NCBI RefSeq assembly: GCF_030704535.1
Contig: NC_081819.1
Span: forward strand, 608,001-672,000
DNA: 64,000 nt
Reading direction: 5' to 3'
From: Vitis vinifera
Taxonomy: Eukaryota; Streptophyta; Magnoliopsida; Vitales; Vitaceae
The translations under genes were made by a program, and so were the position numbers. The notes under the pieces were generated by a model. That model did not search any database, was not told the origin of the DNA, and worked only from the letters and a program-made list of their open reading frames with translations. Positions 1 to 13,299 of the stretch are shown one piece after another (the first letter of the stretch is position 1; each line of letters begins with the position of its first letter).

Positions 1-789
1 GCAATTGCTGCTACATGTATTCATACAAAAAGATGTTGATATATTTGAGGCAATGTATCTTATAATTCATAACAGTATATTAATTACCTCAGAATTTTAT
101 CTATTGTTAAAATTCACAGTTTTCTTGATAAACTTCTTCTAGTATTTGAGATATTTGATCCTATAACCTTTGAATCAATTTAGCAGAGGATCAATAGTTA
201 GAAATCGTATTTTATTGTTTTAATTTTAGAAAAAAATAAAATGCCTTTTTGTGGTTAGACTTTTCATAGGTAAATTACAATTGAATTCTCTCTCACCTCA
301 TTCTTCCTTATCACTAGATTTGAGTTTTAATTGCAATATTTCTCAAAGTAATCCTCAAATCCTATTGAAATCTGCAGTTTGACTCAACTCCATTCCTTAA
401 CCTGCTTGCAAATTTTATCTAAACTAAAATAGTCTTGTCTAAACCACCTTACTATCATCCTTCAATGCCTCAAAAACTTTTGCAATAGCCATTTCTATAG
501 ATTGAAAAGCTACAAAATCTCCTACACGGTAAATTTAAGTGTATGGACTATCAAATTTGTCTTCTCTATGGAGCTTGATTATTTCCAATGCCTTCTTTTT
601 TTACTTCCTACTTATTTTTTGCAGTTAATTACAAATTAGGACATAACCCATTAAATGTTTCAGCCTTTGATTTCATCCATCCTTGCAATCTAACTGTTTG
701 GAAAACTACTAAAATCATGCTAGAGATTTGGAAAGTCTGTATAAAATTAAGTAATTTTGGTTTTGCTTATATCACCAGGACCTGGTTTA

Positions 790-824
<35 letters not shown>

Positions 825-1667
825 TCTCGTTTATTGCTGAAAAGATAGATTCAATTCCAAATTTTCTTTTGTATGATTCATTTAACACACATTCATAAGC
901 AACTTAAAAAGCTAGTCCAAGGAATGAAGAAGCCAGGAGTTTTACATGCTAACCCAATTTCTAGAGAAAAATAAGAAGAGTTTCACATGTATAGGTGTGG
1001 CAACCAACAGACCAATATACAATTTACATTATTACCGTGCCAAAATTCCTTTTCATTTAATGGTGTTAGGGCTATTTTGTCATTGATATTAAGTAGCTGG
1101 ATATCCAGAATTCATTTTTTTTCCTCCATAACTTGTTCTTATGTTTGAGAACCTATTTAATTAGACATAGGATTGCTATTGCATACATGTTTGATTAGAT
1201 ATTTAAAAAATCTTTTTGGTCAAAAACTCTCATTAACTCCTCTGAATGCTTGTGAGGGGTTTTATGCAATAATTTTAGAATTGAAAAAAAAAATTATGCT
1301 TCCCACCTTTCCTACCTTCCTCTCTGTGCATGTCCATATTTGGGTGTTTTAGAAAAAAATCATCTTAAGGGACTTTGGACAGTTTTTATAAGTTGTCTTT
1401 AGGTGTTGGCATAATTTGGGTTTTAATGCTTCTTGTGCTAGATGAATTCATTCTCTACATAGAATGGTTACATGTGAATGGATTGATATTTGTTGTCTAT
1501 TCTTCCATCATCCAAACTATATATTTATTGTCTCTAATTTAATGCTACTATTTGAATTTAATTTTCAAATCCACACACTAGATATATATGCAAAATGCCA
1601 CTAGACATTTTTTTTAAAAGAAAAATTGAAAATTAATCATGAATGTTGGTTTGTTTTTTGTATAGTA
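1..1667. other. AT-rich intergenic DNA, no gene seen
   Basis: No protein family is recognisable in any frame; the open stretches are short and of low complexity. It holds one TA microsatellite. Its right part may belong to the Harbinger element that follows, but I could not find a terminal inverted repeat. Confidence 0.6.
792..822. repeat. (TA)n microsatellite
   Basis: About 15 uninterrupted TA units, read directly. Confidence 0.9.
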
Positions 1668-2568
1668 ATGAGTCAAAATGTTGAGATTAGTAGGGTAAAT
1701 TGGACTGACCCCATCCAAAGAAAGCACTTTATTGATCTTTGTCTTCAAGAGGCAAACAAAGCCTTTAGATCAAGTGGAGGTTTAAAGTCTAGTGTTTGGC
1801 CTCAAATTGCTGAAAAATTGGAGAAGTTGCTTGGAAAACGCTATACTTCAAAACAACTGAAGAATGGGTGGGATTACATGAAAAGACAATATCTCATTTT
1901 GAGTAAAATGATGACTATGATAGGATATGGTTACAACTTTGTAACCAAAAATTTTGATTGGCCAGCTGAAAAATGGGAAGAATATCTATAGGTAGTTTTC
2001 TTATGGATTTGAGTGAATTTTAAAAATAATTGTCTTATATATGTATGCATAACTAATTTGTTGTTTATCTTGTAAAATAGAAATATGCAGAATCTAAACA
2101 ATTCTGTTTTAAACCATTAGCAATTGTGGAAGAATTAGAGGCATTGTTTGGAGGAGTGTTAGCTACTGGGTCTAAAATTGGAGCTCTGGAGGAGTGATAG
2201 CTTATGGGGCTGAGGAATCATCAACACATTCTACATCTATGCCTAGCGAAACTTCAATTAGTTTAGAAGAAGATGAGAATTTGCCAAGAAATACTAATAA
2301 TGAAACAAAAGATTCTAAGAAAAAACAGAAAAAAGGAAAGAAAGAGCAAACTCAAGAAGAAATGAAAAGAATAATGAATGTGTTGAAGAATTTTGAAGGA
2401 CCCTCAGTCAAAGAATGCATGAAGATTTTGAAGAGGCTCTTGAGTTATGAGGATTTATTATACTATGTAACAATTAATGTGTTTTGCAAGAAGAAATAGT
2501 ATAGAGAGGTGTGGGTGGAGATGGAAAGTGACAAAGAGCAAATGGGATGGATTCAAAGCTTGCAAAAA
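1668..2568 (+). pseudogene. PIF/Harbinger ORF1-like Myb/SANT protein, broken
   Basis: The first exon (1668-1991, ATG just after an intron-like TATAG) encodes a Myb/SANT-like domain with the spaced tryptophans and the W..M(K)RQ pattern typical of the DNA-binding protein that accompanies plant Harbinger transposases. The frame ends in TAG exactly at a GT donor (1992). A second exon from about 2081 continues the family pattern (KPLA..EELEALFGG), followed by a Ser/Lys-rich linker from 2194 and the helical C-terminal part. Two further breaks are a frame change near 2190 and a TAG at 2497-2499, after which the same frame stays open to about 2568. In this superfamily ORF1 binds terminal repeats and works with the nuclease. 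This copy is almost certainly non-functional. A host L10-interacting MYB-like gene is the alternative, but the adjacent nuclease fragment argues for a transposon. Confidence 0.75.
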
Positions 2569-2810
2569 TAATTTTTTAAATATTTGTTTTAGATTTGTGG
2601 AATACATATGGTATATGGCTTATATGATGATTTTAATTTGGTACATTTGGTTTGTTTGTTTTGGATATTTGATACATTTAAACTTTTCCAATTATAAGAC
2701 TTTATCTCTACATTTTATGGATATTTGTTACTCATGCATTGTTATAACTATTTGATTATATTGTTATGCTTTTATTTCATAACTATTGTTTTTTTATAAT
2801 AGATATTCTT

Positions 2811-3125
2811 ATGGAGAATCCTTCACATCACTCAAATAGTTCAAGTTCATCATCATCAAGTGAAGATGAAGATATAAAGTTAGAAGTGACAAGAGATTAA
2901 AAAAAAAGATTGGTTGTGTTGTTGCTCCAATCATTAAGTGACTCATCCATTAATAAGGAACGAGTCTCTACATCATCATTTATAGGTTCACTTTTCATTC
3001 AAGAGCTTTTAGATGGTTCATCTAGCACATGTTATGAACTAATGCGGATGGAAAACATGGATTTATTTCTCTATGTCACATGTTTCGAGAAAAATGGTGG
3101 CTTGTTGATATTAAACATTTGAATG
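2811..3125 (+). pseudogene. HARBI1-like Harbinger nuclease, N-terminal fragment
   Basis: Starts at an ATG at 2811 with a Ser-rich acidic N-terminus, is stopped by TAA after about 29 codons, then remains open. It shows the conserved pre-catalytic segment of plant Harbinger nucleases, with a Y-E-L-M-R-M-E pattern and a hydrophobic helix. All DDE catalytic blocks are missing because the sequence passes abruptly into gypsy element B near 3130. It lies on the same strand and just downstream of the Myb/SANT ORF, the normal two-gene order of PIF/Harbinger elements. Truncated and inactive. Confidence 0.7.
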
Positions 3126-3132
3126 TGAAAGA

Positions 3133-3437
3133 TACCTAGATTGGGCAGATGAGGTAAGGGGCACTACGGCCATCCGGATGACCTCCTATCAACATAGTGC
3201 AACTGCCTACTACAACTGAAGAGCCCGACCCTAAGCCTTCAAGGTTAGAACTCTAGTCCTCGGGAAAGTTTTGTAAAACACAACCGAGAAGGAGGCCGAA
3301 AAGCTCCAGGCAAATTGGGAAGGGCCTTATATTGTCTCAAAGGCCGGAGAGTCAAGGGCTTACCACCTGAAAAAGTTGGACGGAACGCCCCTACTTCGAC
3401 CATGGAATGTATCTAACTTAAGGCAATACTATCAGTA
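3133..3437 (+). pseudogene. Gypsy integrase C-terminal tail (copy B)
   Basis: The translation aligns with the end of the copy A polyprotein (47344-47648): the pattern LDWxDEVR, then NWEGPYIVSKA, HLxKLDGTPLLRPWN and a terminal QYYQ before the stop. Several in-frame stops interrupt it. It is the DNA-binding tail downstream of the integrase core; no catalytic residues are present. Non-functional. Confidence 0.85.
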
Positions 3438-3622
3438 AAGGAGAAAAAAAATAAAGTACACAAGAGAAGATAGTAAAATGTATTTTGGTATTAAAATATG
3501 AAATAGTTTTGTATGTTGGCTGGATAAAACACGAGGTATTACAAATCACTTAGTAAAAATGAGAGAAAGTTTGTGTCATTGCCCATCCGAAGGATTGGTC
3601 ACGGGAAGAATCCCGTCCTAAA

Positions 3623-6600
3623 TCAAGAAGAGCCATCGGGTGCCTCACCCTCGTCATCAGAAGGGAAAGAGAGGGTGTTGTGAGTAATGTCATTCTTCTT
3701 CATACAACAACGGTAGCCAAGGAAGTACATCTTGTCTACCTGCTTCTAGTACTCCACCTCCAACTCCTTCTTCTAGGTTGTGAACCTAGACCGAACTTCC
3801 TCTATCTCCTTCTTCAATCGAGCATTCTCTCGTTCAGTGATTACTACTCAAAAAGGGCTATTTGATAGCTTGTAATTAACTCTTTTAAACACTTTTAAGT
3901 AGTAGTTATTACCTTTTAACCCAATTAACATATTAAGGACCTTTGCAATCGTTTCTAATCAAATTGTGTAAGTTTTGGTGTTTTTGATAGTAATTTGATC
4001 ACCAAAGAAATCCGAGATTGAGGAGAGTTCTTTGGAATCCATGGCAAAGAAATGGAAAGCTCATAAACATGAAGAACCAAAGCTTTGAAGCTTTAAAGTC
4101 CTTTTCCATAAACAAATCATGAATGCAAGGATGAAAGCAAAGAGAAAAATCTAACATGAAGAATCCAAGAGGACATCAACTGTTTGACACTTTTGGAGCA
4201 CTTCTTGAAGTCCATTTGTTGCATACTATATGTCATTTCGAATCTCGGGAAGTCAGAAATCCAACGCTTCAAACCGTTCGCGAATCGAAGTTGAAATGAA
4301 GAAGTTAAAGCCATTGGAAGACGATCACATCAAGCTGAAGGCCAATTTCGCAAAGCTGCGAAATCAACCTTTGGCTGCGAAATGATTTCGCAGCCATCTT
4401 GTACGTCTGCGAAATTTCACAGCCATTTTGTGCACCTGCGAAATTCTCCTAAGTGCTTCCAGATATTTGCGACCGACATTTTTTGATATTTTGCTTCAGA
4501 TATTTGATGTCTAAATCCCAATTCTCTCCTTGTAATCCACCAATTATAAGATTCCTTAGTTGTTAAGCAAGAACAAAAGGGTGAATAACCATATATATAT
4601 TGTTTTGTAATTTTCATTTTTAGATATATCTCTCGGGAGCTTGTTCTCGGAGGAATTTTATATATAGTTTTGAAGGAAGTAAAATTCAGAGCTTTGCTCT
4701 GCCTTACCTACTCACTTTGATTGTATTTTTCATTTACCAGCCAAACAAGCTCTGAGGATGTTTCTTCAGAGAATGGGTGGCTAGGCTTTTTGTTTCTTGG
4801 AGCTAAGGTAGCCGGGGAAAGGGCCGAATGCAAGAATTGGTAGTTTTGTTGTTTCAGCTGTTAATGAAGAGAAAGTGTAACCCGTTTATGATTTCTATGT
4901 TTTTAGTTAACTTAAAACGCCTTCAATTCACCTAAGCCAACACTTGGTAAGGCAAGTGATCTCCGTCCATGGAGATGCACTAGTTTACCTCTTGCGAGCT
5001 TTTGGGAGGTGACCTGAAGGTAGGATTTTCTAGAATTGCCAACACTTGGTAAGCTTTTGGACTCTAAGGAGGCATCCATTAGTTATCTCTTGCGAGCTTG
5101 AGAAGGGAAGTCCAAGGTTAATGATCACCTTGAATGGCAAATGCTAGGTGAGAGGCACGAGCCATTGCAAGATGCATCAGTGAGAGGGAATTAGTGCTGA
5201 AATTCATAAAAGGGAAGCATCTATACAACACCGGTTGGAGAATGAACTATATGTTGATTCTCCAATGCGAGGAAAAGAACCAAAGTGACCGGAACTCTGT
5301 TTTTGCATGAGGAGCCTGACCCCAGTGATCCTAAAACTCCAAGAGACGCTTTTTCTTTATAAAGTAATTCCCATTACTTTCTTTTTAGTTAGCTTGAAAC
5401 CAAACCTTTTTCAACCAAAGTTTATGTTTTCTTTTGAAGCTAACCTTGAAATGAAAAGACACCAATTCAACTTTGAATTGGTATCAGTTGTAAGTTGAAA
5501 ACCCTTCCCAATGAACGATCCTAGAGCCACTATGATATACTAGCTTATGCTATCCTAGTGCATGGTGATATAGGTTATAAATTTTGTTGATTACTCCCAT
5601 CAGGGGACCAAAATCAAGGTACACCAGATGGGATATTACGAATCATTCAGCCTCCTGACACTTAGCCTCCGTGGCCTCACTCTCTCTCTTCATCCGCTCA
5701 GCCTTAGCCTGGGCTGCTTCCTTCTCCCCCTCCGCCATCTTTAAAGCCTTGGCTCCATCAGTAGCAACTTTCTGAGCGGCGACAAGGTCACTCTTCACTT
5801 GCTCCAATTTAGCGTAGAGCTCTTCAATACTGCTCATACGGTGGGAGATGAACGCCCTCATGCTTTCAGCAACCTCCAGCCGCTTAAAAAGAATATCTCG
5901 TTGGCGTATTAAGTTGTGAACTTCGGCCACCACTTGAAAGCAATACAAAACAAAGGTAGACCGGATACTGGAGTTTGCATTACTGTGAAAGAAAGAAAGC
6001 ACGAAAAATTACCACTTTCGTGGTCTCTTTGGTCGTGCAATCCAGAAGTGGCTGAATGCAGGAGACTACAGACTCGGGAGTGCTGAGTGGAAGCTGAGCT
6101 GTAACAAAAACGGGAGGATCACTGCCTAGGTTCGCTGAGATCCACTTAGTAAGAGGAAAGAAGTTTGACATTTTTGTCGGAGGTGGCTCGGCATCAATGA
6201 AGCAGGGCATCCATCCTTACATCTCCTTCATTTCCTCCCAACTAGAAAGGACAGTGCAAGAAGGTGTGCCATTTTGATCTGTGTCCTTCATAGCAGGAAC
6301 TGGGTCTTGTGCCCCGTCTTGAGCTGGATAAGTCTCCTCTCTGACAGGGGATATGGCAGTCGAGACACTACTAGACCCCCCAGCATTCGAAGGGAGAATT
6401 GGCGTTGGAGGCACCTCCGTGACAGGCTCTTTATGGACTTCATCCGGATGAGGCCTCTTGGCTGGAGGAACGACCACCTTAATAGGTTTTGACAACCGCT
6501 TGCGCATCCTGTCTTTGAAACCAGCTGTCAGATCGGCCACCATCTCTTCCTTCGCCTTTGATTCGTATATGATGTCGAGTACCACAAGCTCAGGTTCAGA

Positions 6601-7850
6601 ACTCCAAGGGTTTGAGTCGCTCCTTGGAGGATCCAAGTCACACCTCGAAGGGTCTAAGTCACCTCCAGAGTCCGGATCAGAATCGTTCAAAGGTGAAAGG
6701 ATAGAAGGAGTAGAAGCAGAAGGCGATGCAAGCATAGGGGGCAATACCTCAACTACCTTAGCTGAAGGCATCTTCTTCTTCTTGGCTGGAGGACAGGTTG
6801 TGGAGGAGAAAGACTGACCCTTCTCTCCCGGAACCTTTCTTAATGTCCCTTCTTGCCTTTTCTCCTCTCTCTGTTCAAGGCTTTCTTGGCGAGCTTTAGC
6901 GTCTGCCTTACACGCTTCCTTGTAGAAGGGGAGGTCTTTCAAGACGTGATTCTCCCCAAGCACCACAATTTTAGGGAGCCACCTAGGAATGATTGGGAGC
7001 ACGTACGGCTAAGGCTCCCGAATGACCGCGAGAAGATCCCGGGCCGATAGAAGTGTTTGATGGTTCTGTTCAAGTGAGGAGATCACGAACAACTTATTCA
7101 ACCGGTCGAACGAGGCCTTCTCCACTCACTCCACTAGGCGGCCCCTTCTCTCTTGATCTGTGCAGACCAAAATGAAGAATGTTAACATTAGGACAACATG
7201 AGTTCAATAGAAAGAAGCAGAGGAAAGAGGCGCCCAAGCTTGTCTCTACCAGGAATCTTCAACGAAAAATTTGGATGGAACTCCCTCTCCGGGTGCTCAA
7301 CAAGGCTTACCCAAGGACCCCGGACCAGAACATGCCCTTTTGCTCCACCCTTAGTTGAGTCCGGAAGACCAATCACCAATTGAAGGGATGGAATATTAGC
7401 GAACATGCTGAAGATATTGTTTTTTCCCTTCTTGATAGTGTAGATGAAGAGGACCTCTAACAGGGAGAGGTCCAAGTGGAAGAGCATATCCAAGATGTTG
7501 CATTCCATCAACACTTAGATAATGTTGGGGTGGATGAAGGCGGACATAATTTGGGTAAAGTGCAATAATTGCTTGAGAAGGGACGAAAGGGGGAAACGGA
7601 GCCCCACATTAAACTGCTCCTTACTAAAGAAGATACCCTCCTGGGCTACCTTCTCAGTGGACGTCGGGTCTCCATCCAGTAGGTGAACGGAGATGCCATT
7701 CTGAATGTAGAAGCGCTCGCAGAACTCCCGCTTGTTGAGCAGCTCGGTAGGCTTCTTCAAACCAGAGCGCCCGAAGCTCACGCTTGCCCGGACCACCTTC
7801 TTACCTTTACCAGCCGCGTTGGATGAGGCAACATCCTTTTTTGCTAGCAT
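3623..7850 (-). pseudogene. Antisense gene of copy B (PF04195-like domain plus coiled coil), interrupted
   Basis: Minus-strand gene homologous to the antisense gene of copy A. The start is ATG at 7850 (the LAKKD.. region aligns with AAKK.. of copy A). Exon 1 runs to 7250 and holds the F-C-E-R-F-Y-I and GLRFPL patterns of the 'putative gypsy-type transposon' family, broken by a TAA at about 7515. A GT-AG intron (7158-7249) sits at the same place as in copy A. Later parts are Pro/Ser-rich (6217-7002), then a Glu/Lys/Ala-rich coiled coil (5643-5930). The coding sequence is cut by the solo LTR at 3838-5645 and resumes at 3837, ending with a GYRCCMKKN pattern shared with copy A; its stop is at 3623-3625. 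At least two stops lie in this last piece. The protein's function is unknown. Confidence 0.8.
3838..5645. repeat. Solo LTR (1,808 bp) inside copy B, TSD TTCAG
   Basis: Begins TGATT and ends AATCA (perfect 5-bp inverted ends, TG..CA) and is flanked by TTCAG at 3833-3837 and 5646-5650. Removing it rejoins the antisense gene of copy B. No PBS, polypurine tract or coding frame is seen, so it is a recombination-derived solo LTR. It contains a cluster of CTGCGAAAT motifs at 4344-4444 and two degenerate direct repeats around 4942-5115. The family is probably gypsy (Athila-like by general look), but that is a guess. Confidence 0.85.
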
Positions 7851-10811
7851 GATGGAGCATTGGGCCGAGTTGGACCTACACGACACAATGCCGGGAGTTA
7901 GAAAGGAACCATTCGACCCTACCACCCAAAAGGCGGTGCCCCAGAACACGTGACGAATTGTCCTACCAGACTCAGGGCACCCGACTCTGCCCATCAGCAT
8001 ACAATCCCACTTAAGGACATTTTGCTATGGCACCAAACAACCAATGTGAAGACTGATACCAAACAAACTCTATGGAATCTCCAAAGGCAAAAAGAATGGG
8101 CCCTAACCCTAATAGGGGAACAACGAAGCACACCATTAGCAATACCTATTGTCTCAAAAGGAGTACAAATCCATTGATAAGGATCTCGTAGTAGCCACTT
8201 AGCGACCAACCGAGACCCCCAGAGGCCAAAATCCCTAATCGCAACAATCACAAGCAAAACAGAAAACAGAGGGCAGCGGAACAGAAAAGAGAATGCACCT
8301 GGAAAATGGTTTCAATGAACGATGAAGGCGACCTGCAAACAACGTGTAGACCCTCAATTTTATCCCTTTAGCACATGTCTTTAAATTCGTTTTCAGTGCC
8401 CCATAGTAACTCCTTGGTGGCCCATTACTACTTGTACGACTTACCTTTTTTTGAGTCACCTCGGAGATTTTGGTTGAGGGAATATCTGACCCCTTATTGT
8501 GACCCTTGGCAGCCCTAATTTAGACTTAGACTTTTCATTCATTTTTAGGATAGCTTTTAGATACACTTGGCCCATTAGGCACCACCCTAGGCCCACTTAG
8601 TCTCACCTTAGGCCTGTTTAGGTACACTGAGTCTATTAAGATTTTTTTTAGCGTGACTTACATGACTTACATAATTTGCATGATTTGCATTTTTAATGCT
8701 TGCATGTACTTGATCTCTTATTTATTTATTTACTTATTTATTTATTATTATTTGGTTAGTTATTTGTTTTTATTTATTTATTTATTTTATAGAATATTGC
8801 ATGAGATTGATGATTAATTGTGTAAATTGATGTCTTAATTATTTTTGTGTAACTATGATAGACATAATGTTTTTAATTGCATAATTTCAAATTAGTTTTA
8901 ATTTTCAATTTCATGACCTTTACTAATTTTAATTCTCATTTTATTTTGGCATGAGATTCGAATGCACACATTGGAGAAGATCCTTGATGTACACGGCTGC
9001 ATATATGTGGGAATATTCTATGCAACATGGAAAGGAGATTTATATCCTTAAAGAAAGGAAAGTAGATCACGGCTAAATGGAGGATGGAAAGGAAATTTAA
9101 AATGTTAAAGAAAGGAAAGCAGATCACTTATGAAGGATGGAAAGAAGATTTTATTTATTTATTTATTTATTCTAAAAAACGGGCTGCCATCTATTTGGAA
9201 GGAAGACACGGCCACAAGAAAAAGAAAGGAAAGTAGATGCCCATAGAATAATATATGGAAACTTCCATACAAAAGGGAGAATTGAAGAGAAATAGAGGGA
9301 ATGAGGTTTTTCAAGAAGGGCAGATTTGATTCCATGAGAAGAAAAGGTGGCAATCGCAGGATGGGCAGGGCAGATAGACATGGCGGACATCTAAAAAAAG
9401 AGGGAGTTTTGATTCATTAAGGCTCACCATCACACAACCATAGAAGTGAGGATGATTAGGATGAGAGCAGGAGACTTTTGGAGAGGAAAACGGGTGTATA
9501 GTTTGAGGTATGAGAATGGGGTGATCATGTTTATGGAGAGAGAATCAATGCATGGTTCAAGGGAGAAGAAGGCAAAAGGGAAGAGATAAGAGAACCAGGG
9601 GAGCACCTTGAGGAATGGCTATTGTAGATATCGTATTCATATTTGTCATCACCTCGTCCTTCGTTCATTGCTAGCGGTTTCTGGTATGTTATTTATTGCT
9701 TATGCATAAGTGTTATTCGTTGCTTACGTACGGATATCATAAGGCGTTTAGTGATTGTTGAATCTGGAGATTTCATCTGTGGTAATCCTTAATCTATCCA
9801 TCTCATTCATTTGAGTATTTAAGATACACCCCTTTGTTCTCTGTTTTGTTTCTTTTTATTTCTTGAGGCTCACTGATAGAAACATGATTTGGAGTTTCGC
9901 AAAACCTACCGAAATTAGGCTATTCTTTTCTATTGTCTTCATGCACTTTCTTATGTTTCTTCCTCAGTTGTTCTTGCTGAATTTTCATCTGTGATTTATG
10001 CCTTCCTTGTATTTGTTTTTACCCTCATCATGCTTTCAAACGCCATAATGGATATACACGGTTTTCTACATGCAAATCAAGGACCCATAACCAGTGCACA
10101 ACTCGTCTTAGAAGAATCTGGAAAGAGAAAATCCAGAAAGACAAGCATCTATAGCTTCTTCTCAATGACAACTGCAAATCCATTGATTAGATATGGGATT
10201 TGACGCCAATCAAAGAATTTTTCAGCATCATCTTATGAATACTTGAATTTCTATTGCGAATTGGAACTGTTCCGGTCTTCAAGAATGTGGTTTCTTTCGT
10301 GCTTGGGTTGACTGTAGTCTAGTTTGCCCTGGGGGTCTACGTGGATCCATCTTATTTGCTCCATCATTGATCAAGAATGGGTGGCTTCTATATTAACGGG
10401 TGTGCCACCAGAAAAAACACTTTGGTGATTCCTCAGAATCATCATTCTTGACTCTGTTGCTTTTGGAGACATGGGTTTGGCACGCACTGAGGGTAGTTTC
10501 ACATCAAATAGAAATAATCACATACAAGAACGTTAATTTTTCTATACAAGCAAGTATGTCTAAAAGCGGCTTTACCGGTGTTGGATTGATTTCTTCTCAA
10601 AGAATTACACTACACCACCACTCATCCCCGTGTACGTGGAAAGTTTGTCACACACGGCTCCCTTCCTAGGCCTAAGAAGAGTAGAGACTCAAGTACCACT
10701 AGTTTGTCCCACATCAACATGCTCACCCAACTACTCTTCACCTCCCCATTTGCATGCACGACAGGCTACCTTCTTAGATGTGCAGTATTACGCATGACAC
10801 CCCTTTTTTTT

Positions 10812-11568
10812 GGGAGAATTATCCAAAAGGGTGGGTTAGAAAAAATAATGACTATAAAGGCTCATTGTTTTAGAAGACAATTTTATCCTTGAATATGTTT
10901 TCTATATTATTTATAAATAAATTGAGATTGTCAATCATGTGGGGCCTACACATGATGATAAGTACAGGTTGATAAATGTTGTGGGACTCATACATGATGA
11001 TATGTACCAGTTGATAGGCAATCAACGGTACATTTCTTAGCTTGAAAAAATTGTTGTCAATTTTGAATAATTAACTGTTTAAAAATTTGCTATTTTTTTA
11101 TTCAAAAAAACTTGAGATTTTTTAAAGAACCTTGTAAAAAAAAAAATTAATATCTCATAAATAAAAACCATATTCTAAAGTTATTATATCGTTTTATAGA
11201 TAAAACATACAATTAAAAACTTTGTTATCATAATATAATAAATAATTATTTTTTACGAGCACTCATCAATTGAATAATATATAAATATTTAATTGACTAA
11301 CACACACCTATTAAATGGAATAACTCACAATTATTCATTAGGTAATATAGCACGTGAAAAAATTAAATAAAAATAAATTAAATTATGTTGTAATATATTG
11401 TAATGATAGTGTATTTATATTGTAAGTATAATGCATTTATGTTGTACCTATATTTCATTATAAAAGTAATAATTTTAAAAATATTTATTCATACTCTATT
11501 GGTATTAACACATCGTATTAATATATTAACAACATTTATTTAGTGTTTTGAAATTATTTAATAATTTT

Positions 11569-11637
<69 letters not shown>

Positions 11638-12588
11638 CGTGAATTCAAATTAGTATTTTATTTTATTTCAGAAATTATTTATGATATAGGTATGTTGTGA
11701 AATATGGTATGATCATACAAATTATCATTTTTATAAAAAAATTCATAAATTTCTTAATTAGGTTTTATTGTAATGTATTGTAATGTAAGTGTATTTATAT
11801 TGTAATTATAACATATTTTTGTTGTACCTGTATTTTATAATAAAAGTAATAATCTTGAGGATCACCTTTTATACCTTATTAATATTCAACATATCAAATA
11901 TATTAACATCATCCACTCGATGCATTGAAAAAAAATATATATATGAAAATTTATAAATAAAAAAAAATACTATGCAAAGGAAAAAAATCATATAAATTTT
12001 TTTAAAATTATTTTATTATAAAAATAAAAAAATGATTAAACATTCTCTATCATTTTCTTATTCTTTTTAGATAATCTGAATGAAAAATTAAACATTTTAT
12101 CATTCTTAAATTTAATACAAAAACATAATTTGTCAATTTAACATATATATATATATATATATATATGAAAAAATCATCATTTTTATTATATAATTATAAA
12201 ACTTATTTTTTTCTTCATAAAATTAAAAATTAGAATAAAAATAAAAAAGGAAAAAAAACAATAAATGATATTTTGAAAATATTTTTTAAAAGTATTTTTG
12301 TTTTAAATAGTAAATTTAAATAACAAATTATATATAATTGTAAGGGTTAAACCCAAAATTTTGATTTAAAATATAAATATCAATAATTACAATAAATGTG
12401 GGACCCATGTACCATAAATGTATTGATAAATCAAGTGAAGTGCTTTAAATGCTTTGAATTTTAAAAGTTTTAGTTAAAGGGCAGTTTTGGTATATTAAGC
12501 TTATTAAAGTCCTCCCCAAGAATTATTAAAAGATACCACCCTTTTTAGTAATTGTTCTCCCCAGCCTACCCTTTTGGATAATTCTCCC
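10812..12588. mobile_element. Mutator-like non-autonomous transposon (MITE-like), 1.8 kb
   Basis: A perfect 21-bp terminal inverted repeat starting GGGAGAATTATCCAAAAGGG occurs at 10812 and, inverted, ends at 12588. Both ends abut T-runs (8 T at 10804-10811, 11 T at 12589-12599), compatible with an 8-9 bp T-rich target duplication as made by Mutator-like elements. The interior is extremely AT-rich and codes for nothing, with a long TA microsatellite. The superfamily is inferred from TIR style and TSD length. Confidence 0.7.
11571..11632. repeat. (TA)n microsatellite
   Basis: About 31 TA units inside the Mutator-like element; a shorter one lies at 12143-12166. Confidence 0.9.
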
Positions 12589-13299
12589 TTTTTTTTTTTA
12601 AGACACAGTTGACATAGCACCTTACATGTCACACTATAGTGGCATAGCCTATTCTCATTTTGTGAAAATAATAGAGTTCTGCTGTCGAACGTGCACTCAA
12701 GTGTTTGGCTCATGCAAGAGAACTACGTGATTCTGGCTGAAGATCACCCGAGGAGCATGGGTGAATCTACCTTCTGTACCTGATGTTAGCAACTACTTAA
12801 TGTCTGAGGATGCTGGATTTGTACTAAACGGGAATGTAAATGTCCCCATTGCTGAAGAAATGCATGGTGCTGAAGTTGAACGAAGGCTAAAACCAACCAG
12901 TTGAGAAGCATATTGTAAATTCTGTTGCCGCTTTTATAGCAAATAGCTATGAGTTCAGATCTGAAACCCTTTAGCCACCTACAGTAACTATTTAGAATGT
13001 TGTTGGCCCAACATCTTCGAGACTCCTCATGCCTTCTCAGAAAACTAGATTGCTTGGGGTTCCTATCCAGAAAGATTTTAGCTCTTTTGAATCTGATGCT
13101 AACATGAAGAGAAGACTCCTCATTATGAAGTGCGGCCAAGATATATGGAATCAAAGCTTGGGCGATCCTCCTATTCTTTTTAGATTACCACAAATATCGA
13201 CTTCTTCATTGCATCCGTAGGGGGGCTGGTTGGTAGAAGTGACAGTAATAGAGGGCACTTAAATAATCGGGCATTAGGACTTGTTCAAGAAGCTGATGC

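Noticed and set aside
588..848. 86-codon open frame near the start
   Set aside because: Its end is a translated TA microsatellite; no family similarity.
4117..4617. Minus-strand open frames inside the solo LTR
   Set aside because: LTR sequence; no protein pattern.
6274..6817. Plus-strand open frames at 6274-6492 and 6458-6817
   Set aside because: Shadows of the copy B antisense gene, which is on the minus strand and matches copy A.
9991..10892. Plus-strand open frames in unit C
   Set aside because: No domain and no conservation evidence; part of LTR-like sequence.
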